Notes under the pieces: model-generated
Told to the model about the DNA's origin: nothing
Seen by the model: only the letters and a program-made list of their open reading frames with translations
The model's database searches: none
Translations under genes and position numbers: made by a program
Source: Phalacrocorax aristotelis
Taxonomy: Eukaryota > Chordata > Aves > Suliformes > Phalacrocoracidae
Reading direction: 5' to 3'
Assembly: GCF_949628215.1 (NCBI RefSeq)
Contig: NC_134276.1
Span: 33,296,226-33,360,225 of the forward strand
Length of the DNA stretch: 64,000 bases
Shown: piece after piece, positions 37,090 through 49,265 of the stretch
How positions within the stretch are numbered: position 1 is the stretch's first letter
Layout: every line of letters starts with the position of its first letter

Positions 37090-40000
37090 GGCAAAAAGCA
37101 ATAGGTTGAAAGAACAAGGCTTGTCTTGTTAGCAGGTTTAAAAGGCTCAGTAATTAACTGGTACATTTGGAGGCATGGCATGCAAGATACTTGCTGCAAC
37201 CTACTTTATTACAGTGTCACAGGGAAGTGCTGTGAAATGGGCAAGAGCTTTAAAGAACACTGTTTATTTCTCAGGCAGTATCACATAGCAGGATTATTGG
37301 GTTATGAAGTTAAGCCAGAGCATTTGCTGAGGTAAGGACACTCTGGCGTGACCTTTGAGAACATGCTTTCATCTGTGACATGCTTTCTCTCTCTCCCTTT
37401 CCCTGTTCTTTCTGTCTTTTCTAAGTTGAAAACAAAGCGACATTTATTTAGTCTAAGGACAGCATGCACTTTTTCACATCAGTCCTTTGCAATGCATAGT
37501 AGGTGCCTTCAAAATACAAATTGACATCCTGTGATGGGGAAGTCAGTCACAAGGGTCATTTATCCCTGAAGTCATCTCCTTTTGGTGCACAATGTGTAGT
37601 GATGGTATTCACAGCCAAACCTCTCTTACTCCCTTACTCTTTTTCTGCCTTTTCTTTTTTTTAATTTGGTATGATACTGCAGGCAGTTACTGGCTTGGAG
37701 CAAAATTTTTAAATGTTGGTGGCTCAAAATAGGACTGTAATTCCATGCTGCAGTGATTTAAGTCCTGGTGATTTGCCCTTGTGAAGTCCTAAAGATCTGC
37801 AGTTTGTAGTAAATGTAAATAATGTAGAGAAGTACTCAGCACTCCTGGAATACAGCTACTGTTAGCCTGCTCCATGAATGTGGAAGCCAAAATAGAGGCA
37901 TCCCTATTTGGAAATGTAAAGCTGGTGAGTCTCTTCAAGTGCCAAACAGACCCTGGTGGGAGGGAAGAGAGTCTCTTCAAGCATATTTCTGGAGATGTAA
38001 AAGATAAACATTTATCTTGAAAAATGATGCCTTTCGTATCTCAAGGGCAACCTGAACACTGAAATCCCTTCTGATTCCTAGGCAACACCAGATTTGCCAC
38101 CACTACCAGGACTGAGAATTGTAGCATTTGCCAATTTGGCAATTAAGTTCTTGATTCTTGGTACTGGACAGTGCACAAATGTTTCCTACCCTTGGAGAGA
38201 ACCCTTCAAAATGAGGGCTCTCTGCAAGGGTTACACTGAAGGCAAGATCAAGTATCAGTGTATATTTAATGCTATGTTTCTTCTTTTCTTTCCCAGGAAA
38301 TATAATTTACCTTTAGACTCAGACTTTCTTTTGTGAAGTGTTAAAAAACGTCTTTGTGTGGGGAAACATCACAAGCGTTTGGGTGTATGGGTGTGTATGC
38401 ACTAGGGTTGCACAGTACTTGGATCTGAATGAGATTCTTTTGGAAAACTTTATCCTCTTTCTCTTTTAAAAGCCAGGTCATCATTTTTCAGCTTAATCCA
38501 GAGCCCAGGGGAACAACCTGGGAGGAAAATTGTGACTTGCTGAATCATTGCCTCTTCCCAATCTCCCTGCTGCCCTGGAGAAGGACAGAGGCCCCCGCAG
38601 TAGTTCAGTTTCTCTAACAGCATCTTGTTGTGGTTGCACCAGAGCTAACACTTTGCGATCGTGGTCCTGTCTTTTCCCCAGCTCCTCATGCACAACCAAG
38701 GTGGCATAGCTGTCCCGTCTGTTGCCGCTGGCACAGAACACCCAGCCATGCAACTCAGTGGGCAAGGGAGAAAAAGCCAGTTGCAAATCAGTATGATTTG
38801 CTTTCATGGTCTCCTCCTTAGGGAGAAAAGAAGTACAGAGGGAAAGGATTATATTGAAAAGATCAAAGCGGATAGAAAGGAATGAGTTAACGGGCACGCT
38901 ATTCAGAAGAAATAATTCTCCTGACATCTCAAGGGATGGGTGAAGGGCATATTGCCTTGTCAGTTAAACGCAGCCGTTAGTTTCAAGCCCATACTAATTA
39001 GCTAGCTTAGAAAAACATGCAGCTCAGCATTTCTAAATGCAGACTACAGCCTCTGCCACTCCTCAGTACAGATATATTTGTCCACATCCTCTCAATGTGA
39101 CATGCTGGTACAGCGGTGGCGTGGTTAGTAGTTAAAAGAGAACCTAGGATTAAATGAGACTTCGTCCAGTATTTTTCTCACTTGTTACATCCAGGTCAGC
39201 CCAGGACAAACCATTAACTGAATAAAGAGTGGGAAGCCTGCTGTGTACTGGGATCCCGTTTGCACAGTGGAGCAAATTGCAGCAGTGCCAAGACCCAAGT
39301 CACTTCCCTTTGACTGCACTGGCTCGCACCTGCATAAGCAAGAGTCGTGGTCCCTAATCTCTGCAGAGCTTAACTGCTGCAAAGGGGAGGAGGGAAAGCT
39401 TGCTTTTGCCCCGTACTGAAAAAGACATGTCAGAAGAGACAGCAGTATTACACCGAGGGCCTGGGGAACTAACCTAGAGTGCAAATAGATGAGACAAGGG
39501 CTCTGCTTTACTTTAAATGACTTTTAAAAAGATTGACTACCTCCTGGCCCTTCGCCTTCCACATGGTAGTTCAGGGCTCATAAGCCATCACTAAACTGAA
39601 GGGGCTCTGGAAGCCTTAGGTCACTTGTATTGCTCAGGTACAGAAATGATACAGGGGGTCTGTAGTTGTATAATTTCCACTCAATAGAAGTAGCTTAATT
39701 AATGTGTTTAGCTATCTCCATGTTTTTCCAGTAAACAGATCTTAAAACTGCCTGGACAAAGGTGCATGAAATTGTTACTCCAGACTCATTGTCTGCTGCA
39801 GAGGGGTTCAGATGCCAGATATTGCTTCAGCGATGGAGTTTTCCCAAGGAGGCAACAGGGGCTGTAGCTGTGCACCAGCCCTAGGGGAGCAGCAGGCCTC
39901 TCTTCTACGCCAACTGTACTGCGTCCATTGGCTGGGTGGGCACAAGGCTCACCTGGCCTTCGTTTCTCTTCCCAACTTCGGTCTGCATGTGTGCATTTGG

Positions 40001-42481
40001 ACCCAAACCTCTTCAGGAGAGGAAATGTGTATTATTACCTGCTCTCCAGCTCTAAGTCAAAGTAGGCCTATGAGTGTCACTACAGTAACTGAATTTCCAT
40101 TATACATGGGCTCCTTGTTCTTCTTAAATAAAAGCACTGAACACATCCTGGAAAGGAGACCAAAGTATGTGCTTTCTTTATATGCTTTGCTAACCCCCGC
40201 AGGTTCCCCTCTTGTCTCCACCTCTGTCTCACTGTCTCTTCTACCCACTCAGTGAGTGAAGCATGGGGTATCTGACTGCCCTGGCTCCAGAGTGTCTCAG
40301 CTGAAGCACATCTACCCTCATCCTGCAGAGCCCTCAATGCCAGGATGGCTCAGCAGAAACACCTAAAGCTTTATCCACTCAATCTGTGCCCAGAAATTGT
40401 AATGGTGTGTCTCACATCACCCTTTTGCTGCCCCACAGGGCACCACTGGTTGTGTTTTTTTGTTTGGGGTTGGGTTGCTTTTTATTTTTTTGTGACCCCA
40501 AGCACAGGGGTTGGGTGGTTTGGGCTCAGGAATCTCCCACAGATATACATCAACCTCAATGCCAGAAGACGGGATTTTGCTGCTACTGCATGCGAATGGA
40601 AGTCATGTTAGAGGAAGGAGCAGGAGATGTTTGCAATGCACTTCTCTTGGTCCATTCCTGTGTTTGGGGCATTTCCAGTATCCCCTGGTCAATCTGTTGT
40701 CTGCTTAACTTTTAATAGTAGAGTTGGTCTGGCATTCCTCTTACATGTTGCTGCCAAGGGTCCCCTCTCTTTCTGAGAAACCCAGTAGTTGCTGTGATAC
40801 AGTCAATACCTTTGTTGGAGCAGGAGGTTGGGGACAGGTTCCTCACTGGCTTGGTACACTCTCTGAATGTCTGGGCTTCCAGGGACCATGTCCTACTGCT
40901 AACAGACCGCAGCAAATAAGATGAGGGCCCAGCTCTGTATCCTGAAGGTTATTCACCAGCATTACCCATCTCCTTCTGCCTGCAGACTTTCACCGTGCCT
41001 GGGGCAAGGGTGTATCTGCTCCACCAGTGAAGCACGGTCCGGACCGTTCTCCAGTCCAGACCTGTTCACCCTCCATGTGCCTGGCACGCATGTACACACC
41101 GGAGGGCCAACTGCAGCCTTGGGCTCAGTGAATTTAGGCTTTCTTTTCATCCTGGTCTTTATTCTGCCATGCAGAATTAGCTGCAGAGCCCACAGCAGCT
41201 CATACAGTGCAGCCAGGCTACATGCAGACATCATTCCTTGCTCCCAGGTGCTGTGCTCGGTCGTGGGTGCAGCTCCCAGGATGGCAAGCCAGGCTCTACA
41301 GCACGGTGGGCTCCCTTGCCATGCCCCCGATACCATCTGGCTCTTGCAGAGATGCAGCACGCTGTTACCCCTCACTTTCTTTTACCAGCCTGTTCAAGCA
41401 TTGCTACTCCAAATGGCTGTAAAGGGCAAATCTCTAGTGGATGTAAAGCAGAACCATCTGACTTACTGTCTCATGAATGTAATCCATAACTTTACGCCAG
41501 AAATTTACAATCCCCTTCCGTGTATAAAAAGTTTCCTGTTATGGTTTTACATCTACTCCATTCCTCTGCTCTGCATGGAAACACTTGGTGTAATCTCTTC
41601 AGAGATAAATAAGCTTTCTGCTGAAAGTTAAATGATGCCATTATTTTCTGGATGTTTACAGACGTCATCCTGCCGTGCTCCCATGGCTGGATCCAAGACA
41701 GCCTGAATCTTTGTTTTCCATTTCTGAAAGTTCTGGAGGAGACAATGAAGATGTCGGTGCAGGAGGGGCAGCAGGGGCAGGCAATGTGAGACAGCGCTGG
41801 GTTCACACACAAGCATGCCTGCTCTGGACAAGTGGCAGGCGACAGACATCCCATCTGTTTCCTTGGCCAGGCAAATGTTTAGTCTAGGCTCCCGCCCCAG
41901 GCTGCAGCAGGATGGGAAAGGAGGATGCCAGAGTGCTCCAAGGGTCATGGGGAGCAGGACCTGGACACCAGCCACAGGGAGACAAACCTTCACCACGAAA
42001 AGCCACCTGAGCATAGCTGCACTCCTAAAAGCTGCTTGGTAAGTAGGGTGCTGGAGGAGTCCATCAATGGTTAGCTGGATGGCCCAGAAGTACAGAGGTC
42101 CTTCAGAGAGATCATTGTTTTGAGGGGTGCTGGGAAAGGGAACATCTCTTGTTCTGTGACCAAAGTGCCATGCTGAAAGGAAAATAGGCAGCTTGATGCC
42201 CTGAGGCCAGAGGTCTTCATTACTAGATAGCATTACCTTGTAAACCTATCTAATTTGCTACAGGAGCATGGGAAACAGATATCTGGTCTCTCTTTAAGAA
42301 TGATAAAATACTGTAAATATAAGATCCTGGTATAAACTATTGGCAATCTTTTGCTATTTTTCATCTAAATGCAGGTTTAAGTTAATAAATGCCTTAAATA
42401 AATAAAAGAGAAACCAGTGGGACAAGGTGAAAACCAGTAAATAATTGCAATAAGGGGAAGTATGTAATCTTTGCTATGAAC
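37090..42481. other. Non-coding DNA with long chance-like ORFs
   Basis: No known gene. The segment includes the longest open frame of the window (40921-41631 +, 236 codons) and a 201-codon minus-strand frame (41628-42233). Neither shows a recognised domain, and opposite-strand frames overlap both. The 40.4-40.5 kb part is rich in T and GGGTT words. A 14-base perfect palindrome (ACGGTCCGGACCGT) lies at 41034-41047 and is probably incidental. Confidence 0.5.
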
Positions 42482-42600
42482 GGGAAGGGAAGGGAAGGGA
42501 AGGGAAGGGAAGGGAAGGGAAGGGAAGGGAAGGGAAGGGAAGGGAAGGGAAGGGAAGGGAAGGGAAGGGAAGGGAAGGGAAGGGAAGGGAAGGGAAGGGA
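42482..42600. repeat. (GGGAA)n pentanucleotide microsatellite
   Basis: The array is 119 bases long and contains 23 complete GGGAA units plus GGGA, with no interruption. One strand is pure purine, the other pure pyrimidine. On the minus strand it yields a repeated SLPFP peptide inside a 121-codon open frame (42377-42742), which is an artefact of the repeat and not a gene. A perfect array of this length is expected to vary in copy number between individuals. Confidence 0.98.
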
Positions 42601-45600
42601 GGTTTTCTACCAAAGTCGTCTCACCTAGCTGAGATGCCAAAGTTAGGACCTTCCCGTGCCACCTTATACTCAAAGGAATGAGAGAGGAATATCTGAACAG
42701 CAGCTCAGAGATATAAATCACTCCCTGCAGATGCTGAGACACACTTCCAATTCAGAGCCTCAGCGAAGGGCCTTGCTCTGAGTGAGGTGAATGCATTTGA
42801 CTAAATCATACTTGTCAGTCCTGTTTCGTGTCTGGAAATGGCAAAACTAGATCTGTAGAGAAAGTAATTTGATGTTGTAGTGATCCAGGTTGCAGCTATC
42901 GTGCAAATTTTCATTCTTTGCGCTCTTCTCTCACAGGGTGGTCTGTGTGGTCTGCAATACCAGTCCTGCTGGGTACTGGGCCAGCCAGGTGAAACCTAGC
43001 TTGAAAACTTTCTCTGGGCAACTGGGAAGCTGCTCGAGTGGTGTGAGGATGAAAATACCACCTCAGTGCCCCTGATTTGCCTTCTAATGAACAGATGAAG
43101 TTTTACAAAGGTTGATAGGAGTACTTGAGGAGGCTGAGGGCAGGCTGAATATAAAATAGTAAAATATTAAACTGCATAAATTGTAAAAATAGGGATTTTT
43201 AACAGAATAAAGACAACATTTGCTACCTTCTTAATAACTGACTGGTAAAATGCCTGATTGACTGTTGGGGGAGAACAACTTTTATTTTATGGGAGCTCTG
43301 TGACTTATTCTTTGTATTACATTTTCCCGCAGAGACCTGAAGCCAAATTGGAAGTGGCTAAGTTTGATACCATAAAGAAGCAGAAGTCATTTTTAACACT
43401 GAAAACCCTAATAGTCTAAACAGCCAGAATTGAGTAAAGTGTGTAAACCTAATTTCACAGACGGGGACTTTAGTTGCAGAGAGATGTTAAGCGACATGCC
43501 AGAGTCACAGGTATTGCACTCCCGGGGTCCAAGGAAAATGTTAGGGTCCTACTATAGCAGTAGAAACTGTTTGCACACAAATGTATAAGTATATTCAAAA
43601 ACTGTAATGATGTGAACTGCAAGAATAAAAAGAACCTTAATAAACACCATCTTGAGTTTTCTGGAGCAAAGAGTTGCTGCTATTGCTTCTGTGTTGCTGG
43701 AGAGATTAGTAGGGTATTTATTGCCATTTACATTCATGCTCTGGCTTCAATGTCCTGGTTTGTAATGTCAAACCTGGGTAATTTCATTGCTCCATGTCAG
43801 CCAGGAAGAAAGGAAAGCAGCACAATTACAGGCATAGCAGTTAGAGCAGTTACATGTACTTAAGTAACCGCCTGGGAAATGGTAAGAGCTCCTCCAGCCA
43901 ATTAGAAGTATTAGACCAAGCCTCTATTTAAGCTATAGAGGAGGTTTGTAATCTGTCCAGCTTTTTGGGTTTTGGGGTTGGGTTTTCCTCCCCTCCCTCG
44001 TATTAATGGCTGGCTAGGAACTAGACAACCACAAACTCACAGAAATGTTTTTCATCTTCTTCCCATGAATAGAGAGTATTTGGCAAACAACAGGAGCAAA
44101 TCCAGAAGGTTGGCTTCCAGCTCCTGAGTGGCTAAGCCCCCATTTACATCCTAGCTCAGCAGGACAGACCTTTCCCATTTCAAGCAAACCAGGACTTGTG
44201 TGCCAGAGCTGCGAGGAGCACAGAGTAGGAAGCGTCACCATCAGAAAGGTGCTTGACTGCACCATGCTACCGACGCGGGACATGGTTGAGCATTATGTGT
44301 GCAGCTGCAAGGAGTCCCAGGGGAAAAGCAATGTTTCCCAACCTCCTCTGCAAAACCTCTGGAGCGGATGTATCCCCTTCCTCCCCCGCGGTGCTGTTTA
44401 ACAAGCAAAGGAGCTGGGGCTGGTTTAGCTTCTCTTTCTGCCAGCTGCACTGACCCTGGGATGTGGGGACCGCCAGCAGCCAAGCAGAGGCACTTCCTGT
44501 GCCCTGGGAGAATGGGTAGCCAAAACGAGCATGGGACATGGGTGAGGAGATGGGACTTCTCATGTTTTATGAGGCTGCCCTGGGCACTTGGTGTTTGGAG
44601 AGCATCGTCTCTTTCCTGCTGCTTCCATGTTCCCAAAGAGGGATGATGATCACCCATGAGTGACAAGGGAGGTCATGTTGCTGGCCATGGCCAGGACGGT
44701 GGTCCTCGCAGATCCCAAGCGGAGACATCATCTGTCTCTGAGGTGCTACTTTAATGCATGATGTTACAAAAGGAAGGATTTTATTCTGCAAGTCAATGCA
44801 AAGCTGTTTTGACCTTTTAGAAAACACAAAAGGAAGACATTTAAAGAACCAAACAGACCCACTGCCCCCACCCGCAAAACTAATTTGCCAACATATCTGC
44901 ACGATGTTTTGTGAAAACTATGTAGCCTGCATTACCCAGAACTCATCAGTGTACATTTCTGACTTCCTTAAGAGCACAGCTACCTCATTTCTGTGTAATA
45001 AGTTAGTTGGAAGCACCAGCTAAGCCTAAACAAACATCCTTTACTCTAACAAGGAAAGTTATTGTGTAGCCTTTCAGGACACAGTTTTCTGTAGTATGCA
45101 ATGACTTTAACGTCTATTAATTATTTCTAAATGGTTTATGCATTATCTGCCTTTGGGTAAATTCTTTCTCTATAGTGTAATCTAACCTGTGGGAGGGAAA
45201 AGAAAAAAAAAAAACACAGTGTTTTGCCATGTCACCTCCCCAAACATAACAGGTCCTTCTTTTAATCATTATCACCCTCACCATCACACACTGAGCTTAA
45301 GGACCTGGAAAAGGTTAGTGGGATGCTTTCCCTGACTCCATCCGACGCGTCACTGACTCACCAGTTTTAAAGAGCATGTGTGCATGTGGGCCTTTTGGGT
45401 CTCACCTTTTCTGCCATTGGCAGCAAGAAGGAAGCATGTCTGTTCTTTGCCTTTACAACAGCTTACGTACTGTCAGTATCTCAAAGCTGTTGTCATGAGT
45501 TTTTACTTTGTGAAGCTACCAAAAAAGCCTCACGAGCAGACAGCCTGGAAATCCAAACTTATCATAGTTGGTTTTGTTTTCAAGAAGAAAAATACTGCTA

Positions 45601-48600
45601 TGTTGTGTGAGTCTGTATTGTTTACTCATGCATCTTCTCCTCCGTGTTCTGTAGTGTCAAGCCCACACCCAGAACTTTATAATCAAATGCCCGTCCATTA
45701 GCTGAATTGTGAGTCCTCACTGCTGAAAGAGAGTGTTAGATACATCATCAAAAAATAAAATAGTCTGGGAATATGTTTTTTCTCTTTTGCTACACCTTCT
45801 TTAACAACCGCAGACTCACAGGAGATGCCATTCCCTTTGGCAGGACAGCGTGATGTGTGAACAAAATGCAGAAGACCAAAGAAAACCTGCAACCCACAAA
45901 TTTACTTTAGAATGAAAAGCTAAAGTCTTCTCATGGTTACATAGATGAAAACAAACCAAATTTGATTTCTGTGTACCCAGCATCTTTGTGTTCCTCAGAC
46001 ATAGAGCAAGCAGAGAGAATTAGTTTAGCAGACGTTACTGGCTGACTGCAGAGGAGAGAGTCCCTGTTTACTCCTGTTGGTGTTTATCAGTGCTTTTCTG
46101 TGAATGTGCCGCTGAGGCCAGCGTTTTGAAACCCAGAATAGTGTCTTTCAGCCTCCTCAAACCAAAAGGGCTTCCACCTTTTCATGGGAGTTTTCTCTTG
46201 AAACAGTACAGCCACAAGGGTTCCCTTTAAAGCACCAAGCACATCTGTCAACACTCAATAAATTCAAATTAATAATAAGTCCTCAATGAGCTACATACTG
46301 CTTCCAAGATACCTCAATATGTGGGCAGGAGAATGGTCTCCCCACAAATAATGAAGCATGTTCTTGCTTAATGCGACACTTATAAATGAAGCTGTTTTCT
46401 CCTATAAAAGACTGGATTTACAGCTTAATGTGTGTACCCAGCAGGCAAGTTTGTACAGAAAAAATGCCCCTGTGCAGTTTTTATGGTTATAGCAGGACTA
46501 GGAATCACATAGAAAAAACATAAACGGGATTCATATTTTCCCTCCTCTATCCAGTACCACTTGAGCAAGAAGGACTACAAAGACCTGAGTCATCTCTGAC
46601 TCATCTGTTGGGTCTTGAGAGGGGATTCACCCTGAGCAGCTATCCACCTACACTGTGCAGACACACGCTCCTGCCTGTGAAGGGCAACCACTTGGGGAGT
46701 TGTCTTGTGGTTGCTCAGAGAATGACGCATTGATTCACCACCTCACCTGACTTGCCAAGCTCGGCCACCTCCCTAGCTAGTCTTCCCCTCTCTTTCTACC
46801 TCTCCTGAGGCTGCTTCACCCTCCTTTCTCAAAGAGTTTTCTGCTGCCAGTCCTGGCAGGACTGACGGGAGGGTGCATCATTACAGTAGTGCTTGAACCT
46901 GCCCAGGTCCATGAGTTTGGGCTAAGTTGGGTTTGACTTTGCACATGGCAGAAACAAGTCCCATTTCTATTTGTCTAGCTTCAGACCTCCGCGCAGAGGA
47001 TGATACCCAAGAAGATGTGATGTGAAGGAGTGTGTCCCTGGGATCTTTACAGCTCACTAACTTAAGAGTTTGTGTGAATTGTTTTATGTGGAGGAGCTTG
47101 ACTTGGAGGACCCATCCAAGGATGTGTACGCCCTAACATATAAGGACAACGCACTGGTCCAGCTTAGGGCATGCCTCCTTGCCTTTTGTTACAGCCATTC
47201 TCAAGGCTTTTGTTTCCCTTGAGGTGGTGGCTTCCTCTTGGCAGTGCAGTTACTGCAGCAGGACAACACATACAGTATTTCCATGTCACCTTCTAAGCCT
47301 CAGGAGACAGCGGCACGTCTTGGTGCAGACTATGCGGGTTGGTCCATGCAAGCCACCGCAGCACCACAGAGACAGCTATGGCATGTGGCAATCTGACTAC
47401 TCCCTATCCAGTCACGCAATGACATCATGTGAGGGACATCACACAAGCAGCACATGTTTGCCTCCAGAGAGGACACCCCTCTGGAACAGTGGCAGGATCT
47501 TACCCCTTAGCTTGTAGAAGTGGGCAGGCCAGACTGGACCTTACAGCGAGGATGAAGCTGAGTGACTGGGTATGCCTAAAGAGTAAAATGTGGTATAGTA
47601 ACCACCTGACAGAGTCACAGGGTGCCAGAGCAAGTGTAGACCCTGCTAAAGCATATTTACTGGGTCAGTATCCTTGCATGTTTCTCAGCTCATGTTTCCA
47701 GGTGTGTCCCCTGGCCAAATCCCAGCTCAGCGCAAGGATGTGACTCAGCAAAGGTGTTTCCATGGAAAGAAGCTGAGCATACATTAGAAGGGAGTTAAGG
47801 ACACGTTCAAAAATGTCTTGGTGACCAAGGGGGGAACTAGAAGTGTGAGAAGTGTGAGATATCTCTTACGTGCCTGCCCCATGGAATAGACATGCAACAG
47901 GTCTTGCAGGTCCCTGAGGGAAAAGGGAATGGAAAAGATTTCTTCACATCATGAAGTTCCTATTGCCACAGAAAATGTACTCATTAAATCTTAATTGGGA
48001 TAGTACAGGGGCACAGAGCATATCTAAGACACCTGATGACAGTGTTGTGTGGGCCAGGATAAGACCATCTGTATCCATATGGCTGTAACTGAAGTCCATG
48101 GAGATAAATCTGAGATAACGTTGTCTCACCTGGCTTTGGTACTGCTACCACTTTAGCTGTGGCAATATGGTGTTTGGGGTAGGCTGCAGAAGCCATTAGA
48201 GAAGATGAAACGTTGCATGCTTTTGAGGCCCAGCTTTGGTTAGGAGGGATATCAGGGCCTGACAGAGTATTTGAACCTACCTAGGAATTTGCATGAGTCT
48301 GAGGAAACAAGAAAAAGATGAGAAGAGCTGCTGCTTGCAGTGATTCCCAGGCTGGGAATGAGAAACAGGTTGTGTGACAGCACTCACCTTATCTTCCAAC
48401 TGTGTCCCCAAGGAACCATTCTGCCTTAGTGCTGTAGCTTTTACTGCAGCTCTGGTAGGATGTCACCTCCTGTTATTACCTTAAACCTGGATTTCCCACG
48501 TCAGACCAGATATTTCTCCAGTCTACCTGCAAGTCTGTTCAAATGGCAGCTCTGTGGCATATAGGAATGGGATGTGACTCATAATTACACAAAGAATACT

Positions 48601-49034
48601 TGGAAAACTCTCTGTTCTCCAAATGAGAAAATCACCTGGGTGAGCTATATTTTCAAGTGTCTATTGGAGCAACAAATATGAGCCACAAACACATCTGAAT
48701 GTTTTTTGTCTCTTTCATCAACTCTGTACTCTCTCCTGAACTTCTACCCTTGTTAACCTCAGCAGGAGTTTTCTCTGTGAGCGCTGCAGAATTAAGCAAC
48801 TTCATTAAAAATCAAACAGGGCCATGACCCAAACAACAACTTCCCCAGGGCTACAAAACTACTTCACCAAATGTTAATATTCCCCCGCTGCCCCTGTCCT
48901 GCCCCAGGATGAGCTGGGATTCCTGCCCTGTGATTCATCACATTTGGATACTTATCTACTCAGTGGGAAACAGGTCATGGACAGCCATGTAACCCATCGC
49001 CCTGCTCCTTAGCTGTGATGGCAGTCTAATATGG
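42601..49034. other. Non-coding single-copy DNA, no gene seen
   Basis: No gene or RNA was recognised. A MIR-like piece lies at 43450-43530 and a G/T-rich stretch (GGGTTTTGGGGTTGGGTTTT) near 43966. The 44.0-44.7 kb part has several overlapping open frames on both strands in a higher-GC background, none recognisable. An A-run of 12 lies near 45203-45214. The remainder shows nothing specific. Confidence 0.55.
43450..43530 (-). repeat. MIR-like SINE fragment
   Basis: The plus strand reads AATTTCACAGACGGGGACTT, TAGTTGCAGAGAGATGTTAA, GCGACATGCCAGAGTCACAG and GTATTGCACTCCCGGGGTCC. In order these resemble the reverse complement of the MIR core: ATTTTACAGATGAGGAAACT, GAGGCACAGAGAGGTTAAG, TGACTTGCCCAAGGTCACA and the TTTGAACCCAGGTC end. 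The ordered match over about 80 bases is good for so old a family. Confidence 0.6.
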
Positions 49035-49265
49035 TTCTCAAGCCTGGTCTTAAAACCAACTGTAACAGAGCGTCTGCCATCTAACCAATGTAATCCAGAC
49101 TTCCACTATCTTCTCCTTCAGAAATCTTTCTCTAACCTTTGCTGTAATTTTAGTACATTGTTTCTCATCCTACCTTCAGTGCCACAGAGAGCAATTTATT
49201 CCCCCATTTTGGCAGAAGTCATTCCCTCATGACAGTCACAAGACAGTTCTTGTGTCTCCTTTCAA
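49035..49265 (-). repeat. Old CR1 LINE fragment, reverse strand
   Basis: The plus strand shows the reverse complement of the end of an older CR1 ORF. There is a GGTCTTAAAACCAACTGTAA word, then TTCAGAAATCTTTCTCTAAC, CTTTGCTGTAATTTTAGTAC, ATTGTTTCTCATCCTACCTT and an AGAGAGCAATTTATTCCCCC block. These correspond in order to the CR1 pattern of poor-splice-like TTAGGAAGTTTTTCCTAA, CCTTGCTGTAATTTAAGCCC, ATTGCTTCTTGTCCTACC and GAACAATTTATCTCCC. It is heavily diverged, and the 3' tail was not identified. Boundaries are approximate. Confidence 0.7.

Noticed and set aside
36839..37199. Lysine- and glutamate-rich peptides on the minus strand
   Set aside because: They come from translating the (CTT)6-T20 tract.
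41034..41047. 14-base perfect palindrome ACGGTCCGGACCGT
   Set aside because: Isolated, no partner sites or gene context; expected occasionally by chance.
41628..42233. 201-codon minus-strand open frame
   Set aside because: No recognised domain, plus-strand open frames overlap it, and a CAG-like acceptor near 41662 on the opposite strand gives an equally plausible but unsupported reading.
42377..42742. Repetitive protein with SLPFP units on the minus strand
   Set aside because: Produced entirely by translating the (GGGAA)n microsatellite.
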